Source: an uncultured Sulfitobacter sp. (GTDB lineage Bacteria > Pseudomonadota > Alphaproteobacteria > Rhodobacterales > Rhodobacteraceae). From it: a stretch of DNA of 64,000 bases. Every line of letters starts with the position of its first letter. The first letter of the stretch is position 1. The position numbers and the translations under genes are program-made. This document shows, in pieces, positions 17,418 through 24,945 of this stretch. The stretch spans positions 682,001 to 746,000 of the forward strand of contig NZ_CANMFS010000001.1 of the NCBI RefSeq assembly GCF_947497275.1, read 5' to 3'. The notes under the pieces were generated by a model that saw only the letters and a list, made by a program, of their open reading frames with translations, had not been told where the DNA came from and did no database searches.

Positions 17418-18821
17418 CTACCGCGAGGCCTTGTGGTCCGGATGGACGACCGGCAGCCACGGCAGTTGACCTATGGCCTCTGCCTTCACCGCCAGCGGCG
17501 TTGTCTCGCTGTAGCGCTCCGCCGTGATCGAGCCACCGGCATGGCCAAGGATATCCTTGCGGACGGGCTCCGGCAGGTCGGCTATCCGGCCCAGCTGCGT
17601 CGCCACGTAGTGCCGCAAGCTGTGGAACACCTTGCCCTCCGGATTGCCGTCGAGTTGGGCCTGAACCAGCTTCCGGAAGCGGTAATCCAGCTGCCCCCCA
17701 AACCCCGCGCCTTTGCGCGGACGCAGGTCGGGGAAGAGATCCGCTTGCGGCCCGTGTCGATCGATCTGGCGGGCGGCGTGGTCATTCAGGCCAAGCTCCA
17801 CCAGCTGCGGATGCAGGGGCAGGTCGCGTTTGGCCGTGAGTGATTTGAGCCCGCGATTGGCATTTGGCGCGATGATAAGCGCGGGCAGACCATCGGCAAC
17901 AGTGATCTCGGCGGCTTTGAGTGCCGCGATTTCCTCACGCCGTGCGCCAGTCAGCGCGGCGATCAGCGGCACCCAATAGAACCCGTCTTGCACAAGCCGT
18001 GTTCCAGATTCCTGCCAGCGGATCTTGTCCTTCCAACCATGCCACAGGGGATGGGCGAAGAGCATTTGCACGTCATCGGCGGTAAAGGCGGGCCGTTCAT
18101 CACGCTCGCGCAGGGTTTTGCGTTGACGCAGCGCGCCGAGGTCCAGATTGCCGACGGATGGCACGCCCTCAGCCCGCGCCTTGGTGAATAGCTGGCCGAG
18201 GTAATCGAGGTTGCGGTTGATCGTGGTGGCCGACAAGCGCCTGACCTCGCGGCCTTTCGTGTCTGCAATGATCTGACGGATCGGCTTGCTCCGGTCTTTG
18301 GGTGATTTGCGATAGCTTTGCGGCAGTTGCTCCAAAATATCGACGAAGGCCGCCAGATGGTGCTGTCGCAGCAGGCGCATGTCCTGAACGCCGGTGATCT
18401 CGCGGAAGAGGTCAAAGACCTTGGTCATCTGCGCAATCATCGCCTCGGACATGCCCGCCTTGCGCTTTTGCGCCATGAGACGGGCCGCAACGGCCTTGGT
18501 CGATGCGGAATAGGTCTCGATGCGCGGCTCTGCGGTGGTTCTGGGCTGTGGCGGGCGTCGCGCAGGCAGGGGATAGGGCGACTCATCCTGTATCACGCGG
18601 CGCAACCGTTCTACGGCGCTTGCATGATCGGCGCGGCCTTTGGTCATGTCTTCAAAGGCCCGCACGCTTTCCGCCGTCACTAGCGCAGCAAGGCGGCGGG
18701 CGGCGTTTGGATCAGGGGTTTGCAAGCTTATAAGCAGGGTCTTCCCGCCAAGTGCTGCAGGCAAACGCCTGCGCCAGTAATAAATCGCGCTGCGTCGGAC
18801 GGTATGGGCGGCAAGGGCCAT
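17418..18821 (-). CDS. Tyrosine recombinase / integrase of the tRNA-Asn element
   Basis: A 467-aa protein. The N terminus (RRSAIYYWRRRLPAALGG) matches the DUF6538-type arm-binding domain of alphaproteobacterial integrases. The core SAM-like domain is followed by the catalytic set: R294 (LTGARREEI), K331 (SLTAKRDLPLH), H400-x-x-R403 (HSLRHYVATQL), H427 (LGHAGG) and Y437 (ITAERYSET). All residues needed for strand exchange are present, so the element may still excise. The gene starts 119 bp from the right repeat and reads away from the tRNA, as is typical. Confidence 0.93.
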   Translation of the reverse strand: MALAAHTVRRSAIYYWRRRLPAALGGKTLLISLQTPDPNAARRLAALVTAESVRAFEDMTKGRADHASAVERLRRVIQDESPYPLPARRPPQPRTTAEPRIETYSASTKAVAARLMAQKRKAGMSEAMIAQMTKVFDLFREITGVQDMRLLRQHHLAAFVDILEQLPQSYRKSPKDRSKPIRQIIADTKGREVRRLSATTINRNLDYLGQLFTKARAEGVPSVGNLDLGALRQRKTLRERDERPAFTADDVQMLFAHPLWHGWKDKIRWQESGTRLVQDGFYWVPLIAALTGARREEIAALKAAEITVADGLPALIIAPNANRGLKSLTAKRDLPLHPQLVELGLNDHAARQIDRHGPQADLFPDLRPRKGAGFGGQLDYRFRKLVQAQLDGNPEGKVFHSLRHYVATQLGRIADLPEPVRKDILGHAGGSITAERYSETTPLAVKAEAIGQLPWLPVVHPDHKASR

Positions 18822-18940
18822 CGGTCACTCCTCTAAGAGCGCCCAAAAAACCGTGCAAAAATAACCGTTTGTGTATCACGCATGTGTATCAGCCGGGGCT
18901 GAAATGCCAATTCCAAAGGCTTCTCAAAGACTTAAAAGGA

Positions 18941-18963
18941 ATTGGCTCCGGCGGTAGGGATCG
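18941..18963. repeat. Right attachment repeat, inside the tRNA-Asn gene
   Basis: Identical 23-bp partner of 10848-10870. It covers two bases beyond the CCA and the 3' part of tRNA-Asn. The sequence after it continues as the intact tRNA, while the left copy continues into island sequence (GAGCATTGCTT). Confidence 0.9.
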
Positions 18964-19017
18964 AACCTACGACCAATTGATTAACAGTCAACTGCTCTAC
19001 CGCTGAGCTACGCCGGA
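18943..19017 (-). tRNA. tRNA-Asn (GTT)
   Basis: 75 nt with encoded CCA. The acceptor stem TCCGGCG pairs with CGCCGGA. The D arm reads GCTCAGCGGTAGAGC. The anticodon arm is TTGA-CTGTTAA-TCAA, giving anticodon GTT. The T arm contains GGTTCGATCCC. The gene is intact despite serving as the integration site, because the element restores its 3' end. Confidence 0.95.
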
Positions 19018-19097
19018 ACGGTGCGCTTCGTATAGCTGCGGGGTTTTGGCGCGTCCAGAGGGTTCTTCTTTCTTTTCCGAAATTTTTTAGCTGTCGA

Positions 19098-20006
19098 TCA
19101 TGCTGTGAAAAACGCATCCGCGTGGATGGCGCCTTTGCATGAAATCATATCGCGGCGGGTGAGGTCGATGAGGTGGGCCAGCACGTTGCGCGTGGCGGCG
19201 CTGCGCAGGGCAGCTGGGGTTTCCGTGTAGATCGCGGCCGCGAGGGTAGGTGCGTCTGCCGGGCCTTCTGCGAGCAAGGCGAGAATGGCCGCTTCCCGCG
19301 CGCGCCGATGGCGTATCAACCAGTCGAGCCGATCTGCGGGCATGTCGATCTGCGCGCCGTGACCTGGATAGAAAACACGCCACTCTCGGGCGGCAAGCCG
19401 TGCACAGGAGGTCATGAAATCAGTCAGATCGCCATCGGGAGGAGAAACCAGCGAGGATGCCCATCCCATGACGTGATCGGCTGTGAAGCACGCGTCTCCC
19501 AAAGCGAGGCTGATGTGATTCCCGATATGGCCGGGTGTATGGATCACGTTCAACGCCCATCCGTCACCCTCGATGGTATCGCCGTCCGCCACGGTCAGGT
19601 CTGGTACAAAGCCATGGTCGATCCCTTCGCCACCGCCGACCGCACCGGTCGCCGCAAGATCGTGCATGATGGCGGAGCGTCCTGCCGTCGCGTTGCCGAA
19701 GGCGATCACCGGTGCACCTGTCCGTTGCGCCAGCGGATGGGCGAGGGGGGAGTGATCGACGTGCGTATGTGTCACGACGATGTGGCTGATGTGCGCGCCG
19801 GCGCCGACCGCTGCAAGAATGGCGTCCAGGTGCGCGTCGTCTGCCGGACCGGGATCGATGACGGCAAGCGCCGTCGATCCGACCAGATAGGTGTTGGTGC
19901 CCCGATAGGTCATCGGGGAGGGGTTCGGGGCCACGAGACGGCGCACGCCGGTCTCGAGTGTTTGCGCCACACCGATGGCGGGATCGAAGTCGTCAGGCGG
20001 TAACAT
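19098..20006 (-). CDS. MBL-fold metallo-hydrolase (LACTB2/RNase-Z-like branch)
   Basis: A 302-aa protein with the metal-binding motif HTHVDH (H80, H82, D84, H85). The N-terminal MTYRGTNTYLVGS is typical of the LACTB2-like group. Later ligands are in HTPGHIGNH, the TADHVMGWA loop (Asp) and YPGHGAQI. The C-terminal winged-helix-like segment (AREAAILALLAEGPADAPTL) is usual for the group. Substrates in the superfamily include RNA and thioesters; none can be assigned here. ATG at 20006 is preferred to 20057, because the added residues are not conserved-looking and would overlap the divergent kinase gene. Confidence 0.82.
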   Translation of the reverse strand: MLPPDDFDPAIGVAQTLETGVRRLVAPNPSPMTYRGTNTYLVGSTALAVIDPGPADDAHLDAILAAVGAGAHISHIVVTHTHVDHSPLAHPLAQRTGAPVIAFGNATAGRSAIMHDLAATGAVGGGEGIDHGFVPDLTVADGDTIEGDGWALNVIHTPGHIGNHISLALGDACFTADHVMGWASSLVSPPDGDLTDFMTSCARLAAREWRVFYPGHGAQIDMPADRLDWLIRHRRAREAAILALLAEGPADAPTLAAAIYTETPAALRSAATRNVLAHLIDLTRRDMISCKGAIHADAFFTA

Positions 20007-20050
20007 GGATAGACCTTTCGTTCGGGGCTGTCGAAGTCTAGGTGTAGCGT

Positions 20051-21370
20051 ATGACATTCGGGTGGCTCAAACACTATATGCCGCGTGGCATCTACGGGCG
20101 CGCCGCGCTTATCCTGCTTTTGCCGGTCGTGGTGTTGCAGCTGGTGGTCATGGTGATCTTTGCGCAGCGCCATTTCGAGGGCGTCACACTGCAGATGACG
20201 GATACGGTGCTGCGCGAGCTGGCATTGGTCATGGAGGTCGTGGAAAATGCACCGACGGCACAGGCGGCCGCGCAGTCCGTTGCGGCAGAGCTTGCGCCGC
20301 TTGAAATTGCGGTGCGGCCCGCCACCGTCACCGACCCGCAAAACAGCCGGGTCTGGTATGACTATTCCGGTACGGTATTGATCCAACGCATGGCCGACCG
20401 CCTTACTGGGTTCGAGGCGGCGAATCTTCGCAATCTGTCACAGGTCGAACTATACGTGCAAAGCCGTCATGGATTGCTGCGCATTGCGTTCGACAGGCGG
20501 CGCATTACCGCAGCAAACCCGCATCAGCTGTTTGTGTATACAACCTTTTTTGGCGTTCTTCTCACAGTGATCGCAAGCATCTACCTGCGCAACCAGCTGC
20601 GGCCCATCAAGCGCCTCGCGCGGGCGGCCGAGGCGTTTGGACGGGGGCGGCACATTCCGTATGTACCCGCAGGTGCGGTCGAGCTTCGTGCGGCAGGGAA
20701 TGCATTTGTCGACATGCGCCATCGGATCGAGCGGCACATCGAGCAGCGTACGCTCCTGCTGTCGGGGGTGAGCCACGATCTCCGCACGCCGCTTACGCGC
20801 CTGCGGCTTGGTCTTGCGATGATGGACGAGGAAGAGGCCGCGCCACTGCTCGGGGATGTCGCGGATATGCAAGGGATGCTCGACGAGTTCCTCAATTTCA
20901 CGAAGGGAGCTAGCGAAGGAGATCCGGAACCGGTCGATCCGGTCGCAATGGTCGGTGACATCGTATCGAACGCGCAGCGGGGGGGGCGTGACGTCACGCT
21001 GCTTGGGGTCGAAGGGGAGGGGACCGGCACAGTTACCCTGCGTGTGGCGGCAATGCGCCGCGCCATCGAAAACCTAATCTCGAACGGTGTACGTTATGGT
21101 GCGCGCGTCGAGGTGTCGGTCATGCTCAGCGACAAGACGCTGCGCATTCGCGTGGAGGATGATGGCCCCGGCATTCCGCAGGCACAGCGCGAAGATGCGT
21201 TGCGCCCTTTTACCCGCCTTGATACGGCGCGGAACCAGGACAAGGGAGGCAGCGTCGGACTTGGTCTCGCGATCGCGGTCGACATCGCCCGCGCGCATGG
21301 CGGTGTCCTGCGACTGGGTGTATCCGAAAGACTGGGCGGGCTTCGCGCCGATATCGTCATCGCCCGTTAG
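20051..21370 (+). CDS. EnvZ-like sensor histidine kinase
   Basis: A 439-aa inner-membrane kinase. TM1 is at about 17-38 and TM2 at about 160-178, enclosing a periplasmic sensor of about 120 residues. HAMP (about 179-231) follows, then the H-box SGVSHDLRTPLTRL (H242), N-box ENLISNGVRYG (N341, N345), G1 VEDDGPGIP and G2 GGSVGLGLAIA. The residues for autophosphorylation are all present. No response regulator gene is adjacent inside the window, so its partner lies elsewhere. It is divergent from the MBL hydrolase with a 44-bp gap. Confidence 0.9.
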   Translation: MTFGWLKHYMPRGIYGRAALILLLPVVVLQLVVMVIFAQRHFEGVTLQMTDTVLRELALVMEVVENAPTAQAAAQSVAAELAPLEIAVRPATVTDPQNSRVWYDYSGTVLIQRMADRLTGFEAANLRNLSQVELYVQSRHGLLRIAFDRRRITAANPHQLFVYTTFFGVLLTVIASIYLRNQLRPIKRLARAAEAFGRGRHIPYVPAGAVELRAAGNAFVDMRHRIERHIEQRTLLLSGVSHDLRTPLTRLRLGLAMMDEEEAAPLLGDVADMQGMLDEFLNFTKGASEGDPEPVDPVAMVGDIVSNAQRGGRDVTLLGVEGEGTGTVTLRVAAMRRAIENLISNGVRYGARVEVSVMLSDKTLRIRVEDDGPGIPQAQREDALRPFTRLDTARNQDKGGSVGLGLAIAVDIARAHGGVLRLGVSERLGGLRADIVIAR

Positions 21371-22052
21371 GCTCTGGATTCATCAATCGGGTTGAAGCTA
21401 ACGTGCCGACCTGATTCGTCGCCCCCGAACAAAATGGGTCTGACGAGCAACTTGCAATGGCTGAGCGAGGCTCGGATGAGGCGGTTTAGACCTTGTTTTT
21501 CGATGTGCGCGGCACGCCGCGCGTCAATGTAGGGGTGTGCTGAGCGGGATTAAATTCATCCTCGTAACGATTTGCGCTGGCGGAATTTTTGTTCGCACCA
21601 GACGCTCCATAACTGTCGGAGAAATAAAGGACATTGGCCAGAACCGCCTTGGGTTTACCGAAGACCTATAACGTCATTTCATGCAACCATATCAAGCAGG
21701 TTGCGCTGTGCGTGGAAGTTCTCTTCTGGCCCTGCGAAATGCGGCGCAGGAATTTACCGAACGAATTCTGACCATCCGCTTCTCGACAACATGTAGCCGA
21801 GTACAGTTCAGGAGAACTGAACTCAAGAATATTAGGTTTGGAGCAAATATCTTAGAAGGTAGGAAAAAGTTGTGCAAAGAGCAGGACGGATCCGCAGGTA
21901 GTCTGGTCCCTTGTTTGCTCCAAATCCGAAACCTGATTCACTGGGCTTTTTCGGCAAATCGGCGGTTCCAGCTAGGTCACTGGAAATTTGGTAGGCCCGG
22001 CAGGACTAACATAAGCGCGCGAATGTCCCTTATTTTTATGGACATATCGGTT
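21371..22052. other. Long non-coding stretch between the kinase gene and the prophage integrase
   Basis: About 680 bp with no convincing gene on either strand. Visible elements are a GC-rich palindrome GCGCGGCACGCCGCGC (21507-21522) and a small inverted repeat around AGTTCAGGAGAACTGAACT (about 21804-21822). The prophage left attachment site should lie here, between the chromosomal kinase and the phage integrase, but its partner is outside the window and the core cannot be located. Confidence 0.5.
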
Positions 22053-22089
22053 AAAAGTGCCCCACGTGGAAACGGCGTGGGGCACTTTT
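22053..22089 (-). terminator. Strong terminator at the end of the prophage integrase gene
   Basis: Perfect 14-bp stem (AAAAGTGCCCCACG / CGTGGGGCACTTTT) with a 9-nt loop. It overlaps the integrase TAA and ends in T4 on the minus strand, with A4 at the other foot. It would work in both directions and insulates the prophage from the chromosome. Confidence 0.9.
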
Positions 22090-23182
22090 ACCAATCCATG
22101 CCTGCCAACTTGGACGCTGCCATCTGACCCAAACGGGCGCGCTCGACGCCGTCGGTGTATACTTGTGATGTCGATGCGTTCGCGTGCCCATGAACGGCCA
22201 TAATCTCATACTGGGTCGCGCCGTTGAGGGCGAGCAGGTGGCCGGCGGCCTTGCGGATTCCGTGTGAAGACTTGCCCTGAATGCCAGCCTCTGCGCACCA
22301 CCTCTGCATCTTGTTGCGCAGTCCCTCAGGCGATTTGTAGGGAAGGGCGTGGCCGGTCAAAAGGTAAGTGCCGCCGATGACGGTGCGGGCGTTCAGGGCG
22401 GCTAGCAGCGGCGGCAGCACGGGGATCTCGACCCGCTTAGAGCCTTTCTTGGTTGGCGTCCATGAAAGCCAAAGCTGCCCGGCCCGTCTTTCCTCGTGGG
22501 CGCGGCCCAACAAGATCGCATCGCCGATCCGGCAGGCGGAAAACATGAACAGCGTCAGCGCGAGGTGAGCCGCCGTTCCTTTGGGGTGGGCGTTCTTGAA
22601 AGCGAAAAGGTCGTCTGTCGTCCAGGGCGTGGCGCCGCCCGCGCTTTTGTAGACCGGGCGCTTGACGGCTCGGGCAGGATTTACGGTGCAATGCTGGCGG
22701 TTCACGCCGAAATCATATGCCGCGATCAGCAGCTTCCAGACGTTGCGCGCCTTTCCCGGGGTGCTGGCCATGCGGTCCTTGAACGCCTCAAGTTCGGACG
22801 CCGGTATCATCATCGGTAATTCGGCGTATGTTCGGCCTTTGGAATTCTGCTGTTCGCTTTTTTGCGACAGGACAAAGTCCCGGAGGTTGCGGCGCTCTTT
22901 CAGGGTGAGGGGCGAGGCGGCTTTCGCTTCGACCTGAATTTCCAGATGCGAGATGTATAGCCCAAGCAGCCATGCCATGGTGCCGCGTTCGCTCTTTGTC
23001 ACCGGCTCCGGGTTTAGAATTCCGCCGGCGCGCGCGGCATCATAGTGAGCCTTGAAGTCCGGGTGATCCGGTCCGCAGGGCAGGGCGATCTTGCGGCTTT
23101 TGTCGCCTTTGGGCCGCACGCGCCAGCGCACGCTGCCCGATGGCAACGGCTCGCGCATGAGGCCGGGAAATTTGACGCGCAT
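22088..23182 (-). CDS. int: Phage tyrosine integrase
   Basis: A 364-aa protein from ATG 23182 (MRVKFPGLMREPLPSGSVRW). Catalytic residues: R218 (FSACRIGDAIL), a lysine in TKKGSKRVEI (about 245-249), H307-x-x-R310 (HGIRKAAGHLL), H331/H333 (AVHGHANAS) and Y342 (SQVYTDG). The frame is open further upstream, but the ATG lies 1 nt beyond the TGA of the 56-aa gene, which fits coupled translation. It ends in a strong terminator at the chromosome boundary. The substrate att core is not identified. Confidence 0.92.
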   Translation of the reverse strand: MRVKFPGLMREPLPSGSVRWRVRPKGDKSRKIALPCGPDHPDFKAHYDAARAGGILNPEPVTKSERGTMAWLLGLYISHLEIQVEAKAASPLTLKERRNLRDFVLSQKSEQQNSKGRTYAELPMMIPASELEAFKDRMASTPGKARNVWKLLIAAYDFGVNRQHCTVNPARAVKRPVYKSAGGATPWTTDDLFAFKNAHPKGTAAHLALTLFMFSACRIGDAILLGRAHEERRAGQLWLSWTPTKKGSKRVEIPVLPPLLAALNARTVIGGTYLLTGHALPYKSPEGLRNKMQRWCAEAGIQGKSSHGIRKAAGHLLALNGATQYEIMAVHGHANASTSQVYTDGVERARLGQMAASKLAGMDW

Positions 23183-23183
23183 G

Positions 23184-23354
23184 TCACCATTCACATTTGG
23201 GTTCCTGTGTTTGGTAGCCCTGCACGACGCTTTCGGCAATGATCTTGACGCTGCCGTCCTTGCCGATCTCGACCGCGCCAATGGCAATGCCGCACTCTTT
23301 CGCGGCGTTGATCGCGTTCTTGATGACGGCTTGAGAGGCGCGAGCGGCAGGCAT
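23184..23354 (-). CDS. Small phage protein upstream of integrase (56 aa)
   Basis: Begins MPAARASQAVIKNAINAAKE and continues with GIAIGAVEIGKDGSVKII: a helix followed by a beta hairpin. Small proteins of this shape commonly precede integrase genes in alphaproteobacterial prophages. A role as an integrase accessory or excisionase-like factor is possible but not shown. It sits 3 bp after the DUF5131 gene and 1 bp before integrase. Confidence 0.7.
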   Translation of the reverse strand: MPAARASQAVIKNAINAAKECGIAIGAVEIGKDGSVKIIAESVVQGYQTQEPKCEW

Positions 23355-23357
23355 GGG

Positions 23358-24356
23358 TCAGCTTTCTTTCAAAGTGCGTATGTTCGGTGTCTCGCTGTGT
23401 GTGTGACCATCGAGAGTGCGGCCAGCGGCTTTCTTGCCGATCCGCCGAACGGTCGCTCCATCCGGGAATTTGAAGTGTGAACCTTCACCCTCGACCTCGC
23501 TGACGCTGACGAATTCCCCCCACTGCTTGAAGAAGAACGACACGCCAGCCGCGGCGCATTGGTCGCGCAGGCTGCGGGCCCAGTCAGGGTGCATGGGGCG
23601 GGCGTTCTTGCCGCTTTCGCCGCCGACGATGACCCAGTCGATCTTGCCAAAGAACTTCGGGCATTCTTCGTCGCCACGGGCTTGGCAGTGCTCGTTGCAT
23701 TTTGCATTGCAGAACACCTCACCAAATTGTGGTTGCAGCAGGTCAATTCGGCGAAGCAGCGGTTCGGCGCTGATGAACCTCACGGCGGCGGGGGTGGCAA
23801 GAAGGTCCGGGATGCGTTCATCCGCGCGCTGTTGATCCTCTGCGCTGACGCCAAGCCAGACGTTGGGGAGGGGCCAGTGAAAGGGTGCAGTGCTTTTCCA
23901 GAAGCCGGCGCGTGCACCGGCTGAAAAGATGTGAGCTGGCTTCAGGTGCTGGCCATCTGGAGGCTTTGTGTCGACATACTCCCGCATCCGCGCGCTGCGC
24001 TTCGTCAGCACTTGAAACGTGTGCTGGGGGCAAAGTGCCATGATGGCAAACACCTGATCGATCCACTCATCCGGCACATCCTCGTGGAACAGATCGCCCA
24101 TGCTGTTAACGAAATACGTGGTCGGCGTGTTGCGTTTAAGGGGTGCCAGTAACGCCTTTTCCGCCAGCGCGACCTTGCCGGTCCAGACAGCGCCTGCACG
24201 GCTGTCTTTCGTCGTCCCGTCATACTGCGGCGCTCCGCCCATCCGCTCGATCCGCGCGGCCATTTTCATGGCGTAGCAGCTGGTGCAGCCAGGGCTTACG
24301 ACGCTACACCCGACGATGGGGTTCCATGTGCGTTCGGTCCATTCAATTTTGGTCAT
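23358..24356 (-). CDS. DUF5131 (phage Gp37/Gp68) radical-SAM-like protein
   Basis: A 332-aa protein starting MTKIEWTERTWNPIVGCSVV. Three cysteines, C17, C24 and C27 (GCSVVSPGCTSCYA), form a CxxxxxxCxxC set like a radical SAM iron-sulfur site. WNPIVGC and the FVNSMGDLFHEDVP, VLTKRS, VWLGVS and ISAEPLL motifs define the DUF5131 family found in phages. A second Cys cluster (FCNAKCNEHCQARGDEECP) is present. The reaction is unknown. It overlaps the preceding gene by 4 nt (ATGA) within the leftward operon. Confidence 0.88.
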   Translation of the reverse strand: MTKIEWTERTWNPIVGCSVVSPGCTSCYAMKMAARIERMGGAPQYDGTTKDSRAGAVWTGKVALAEKALLAPLKRNTPTTYFVNSMGDLFHEDVPDEWIDQVFAIMALCPQHTFQVLTKRSARMREYVDTKPPDGQHLKPAHIFSAGARAGFWKSTAPFHWPLPNVWLGVSAEDQQRADERIPDLLATPAAVRFISAEPLLRRIDLLQPQFGEVFCNAKCNEHCQARGDEECPKFFGKIDWVIVGGESGKNARPMHPDWARSLRDQCAAAGVSFFFKQWGEFVSVSEVEGEGSHFKFPDGATVRRIGKKAAGRTLDGHTHSETPNIRTLKES

Positions 24357-24595
24357 CTCGCGTCTCCTTTCGGGAGCATGATCCGCGCCGGGGCTGGGCC
24401 GGTGACCTCAATCGTGTAACCACCCGTGCGGCCCGTGCCCCGCCGAACCTTTGCCTCAACGCCAATCGCCGGCTTGCCATCCTCGTTTAAGGCGCCGATC
24501 TGTTCGAGGACCTCTTGCGCCATCCGCTCGCGCAGCTCGTCTTCGCTGACGTGGGCGCGAAAGCTGATCGTGTCTGGGGTAATCAGGCTGGGCAT
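24353..24595 (-). CDS. Hypothetical phage protein (80 aa)
   Basis: Begins MPSLITPDTISFRAHVSEDE; the middle is a helical ERMAQEVLEQIGALNEDG and the end is a beta-rich RTGGYTIEVTGPAPARI. No family is recognised. It overlaps the ASCH gene by 13 nt upstream and DUF5131 by 4 nt downstream. Confidence 0.65.
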   Translation of the reverse strand: MPSLITPDTISFRAHVSEDELRERMAQEVLEQIGALNEDGKPAIGVEAKVRRGTGRTGGYTIEVTGPAPARIMLPKGDAR

Positions 24596-24945
24596 TGCGA
24601 TGGGTCCTCGATGTATTCGAACTCGATCCGGTTGACCGTCTTATCGGGCGGGCATCCGTAGTGGCTGGTAATCATCCCGACGAAATCTGCCGGGACAAAG
24701 TCAGGGAACCCTTCACGGTGGCAGTCGCTGGGGGTGATTGCGTCAAGCGGCTCGGAGCGGACGCTGGTGATGCGGATCTGGCACAGGCGCACCATTCGTT
24801 CGCCGCGACTCAGGCCCATCGCTTTTTCCACGGCGTTCACGACATCGCCGGGTTTGAGGAACCACCACCCGAACCGGCGCGTGACGGTTTTGGACCGGTC
24901 GCGGATCTGCTGTGTTGTCAGGGCGAAGGACATGTTACGCGGCAT
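24583..24945 (-). CDS. ASCH-domain (PUA-like) phage protein
   Basis: A 120-aa protein: MPRNMSFALTTQQIRDRSKT then VTRRFGWWFLKPGDVV, and later VRLCQIRITSVRSEPLDAI. This is the ASCH pattern (substrate strands plus TVTRR and LKPGD), a beta-barrel that binds RNA or modified nucleotides. ASCH proteins near ParB-like and DUF5131 genes are a recurring phage module; the exact ligand is unknown. ATG 24945 overlaps the stop of the ParB-like gene (TGATG), so the longer open frame upstream is not used. Confidence 0.8.
   Translation of the reverse strand: MPRNMSFALTTQQIRDRSKTVTRRFGWWFLKPGDVVNAVEKAMGLSRGERMVRLCQIRITSVRSEPLDAITPSDCHREGFPDFVPADFVGMITSHYGCPPDKTVNRIEFEYIEDPSQCPA

Larger units (their letters stand above)
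10848..18963. mobile_element. tRNA-Asn integrative (probably mobilizable) element carrying an SMC-like ATPase
   Basis: The 8.1-kb element is bounded by the 23-bp tRNA-Asn repeat. Gene order from left: 62-aa protein, 1299-aa ATPase, then on the other strand a MobV-type relaxase and a tyrosine integrase beside the intact tRNA. No conjugation apparatus is present, so it would depend on a helper for transfer. The only non-mobility cargo is the ATPase operon, the classic layout of a small defence-carrying island. Confidence 0.85.

Noticed and set aside
21572..22127. Overlapping plus-strand frames between the kinase and the prophage integrase
   Set aside because: Low protein character and no ribosome-binding sites; they cross the strong terminator at 22053-22089.
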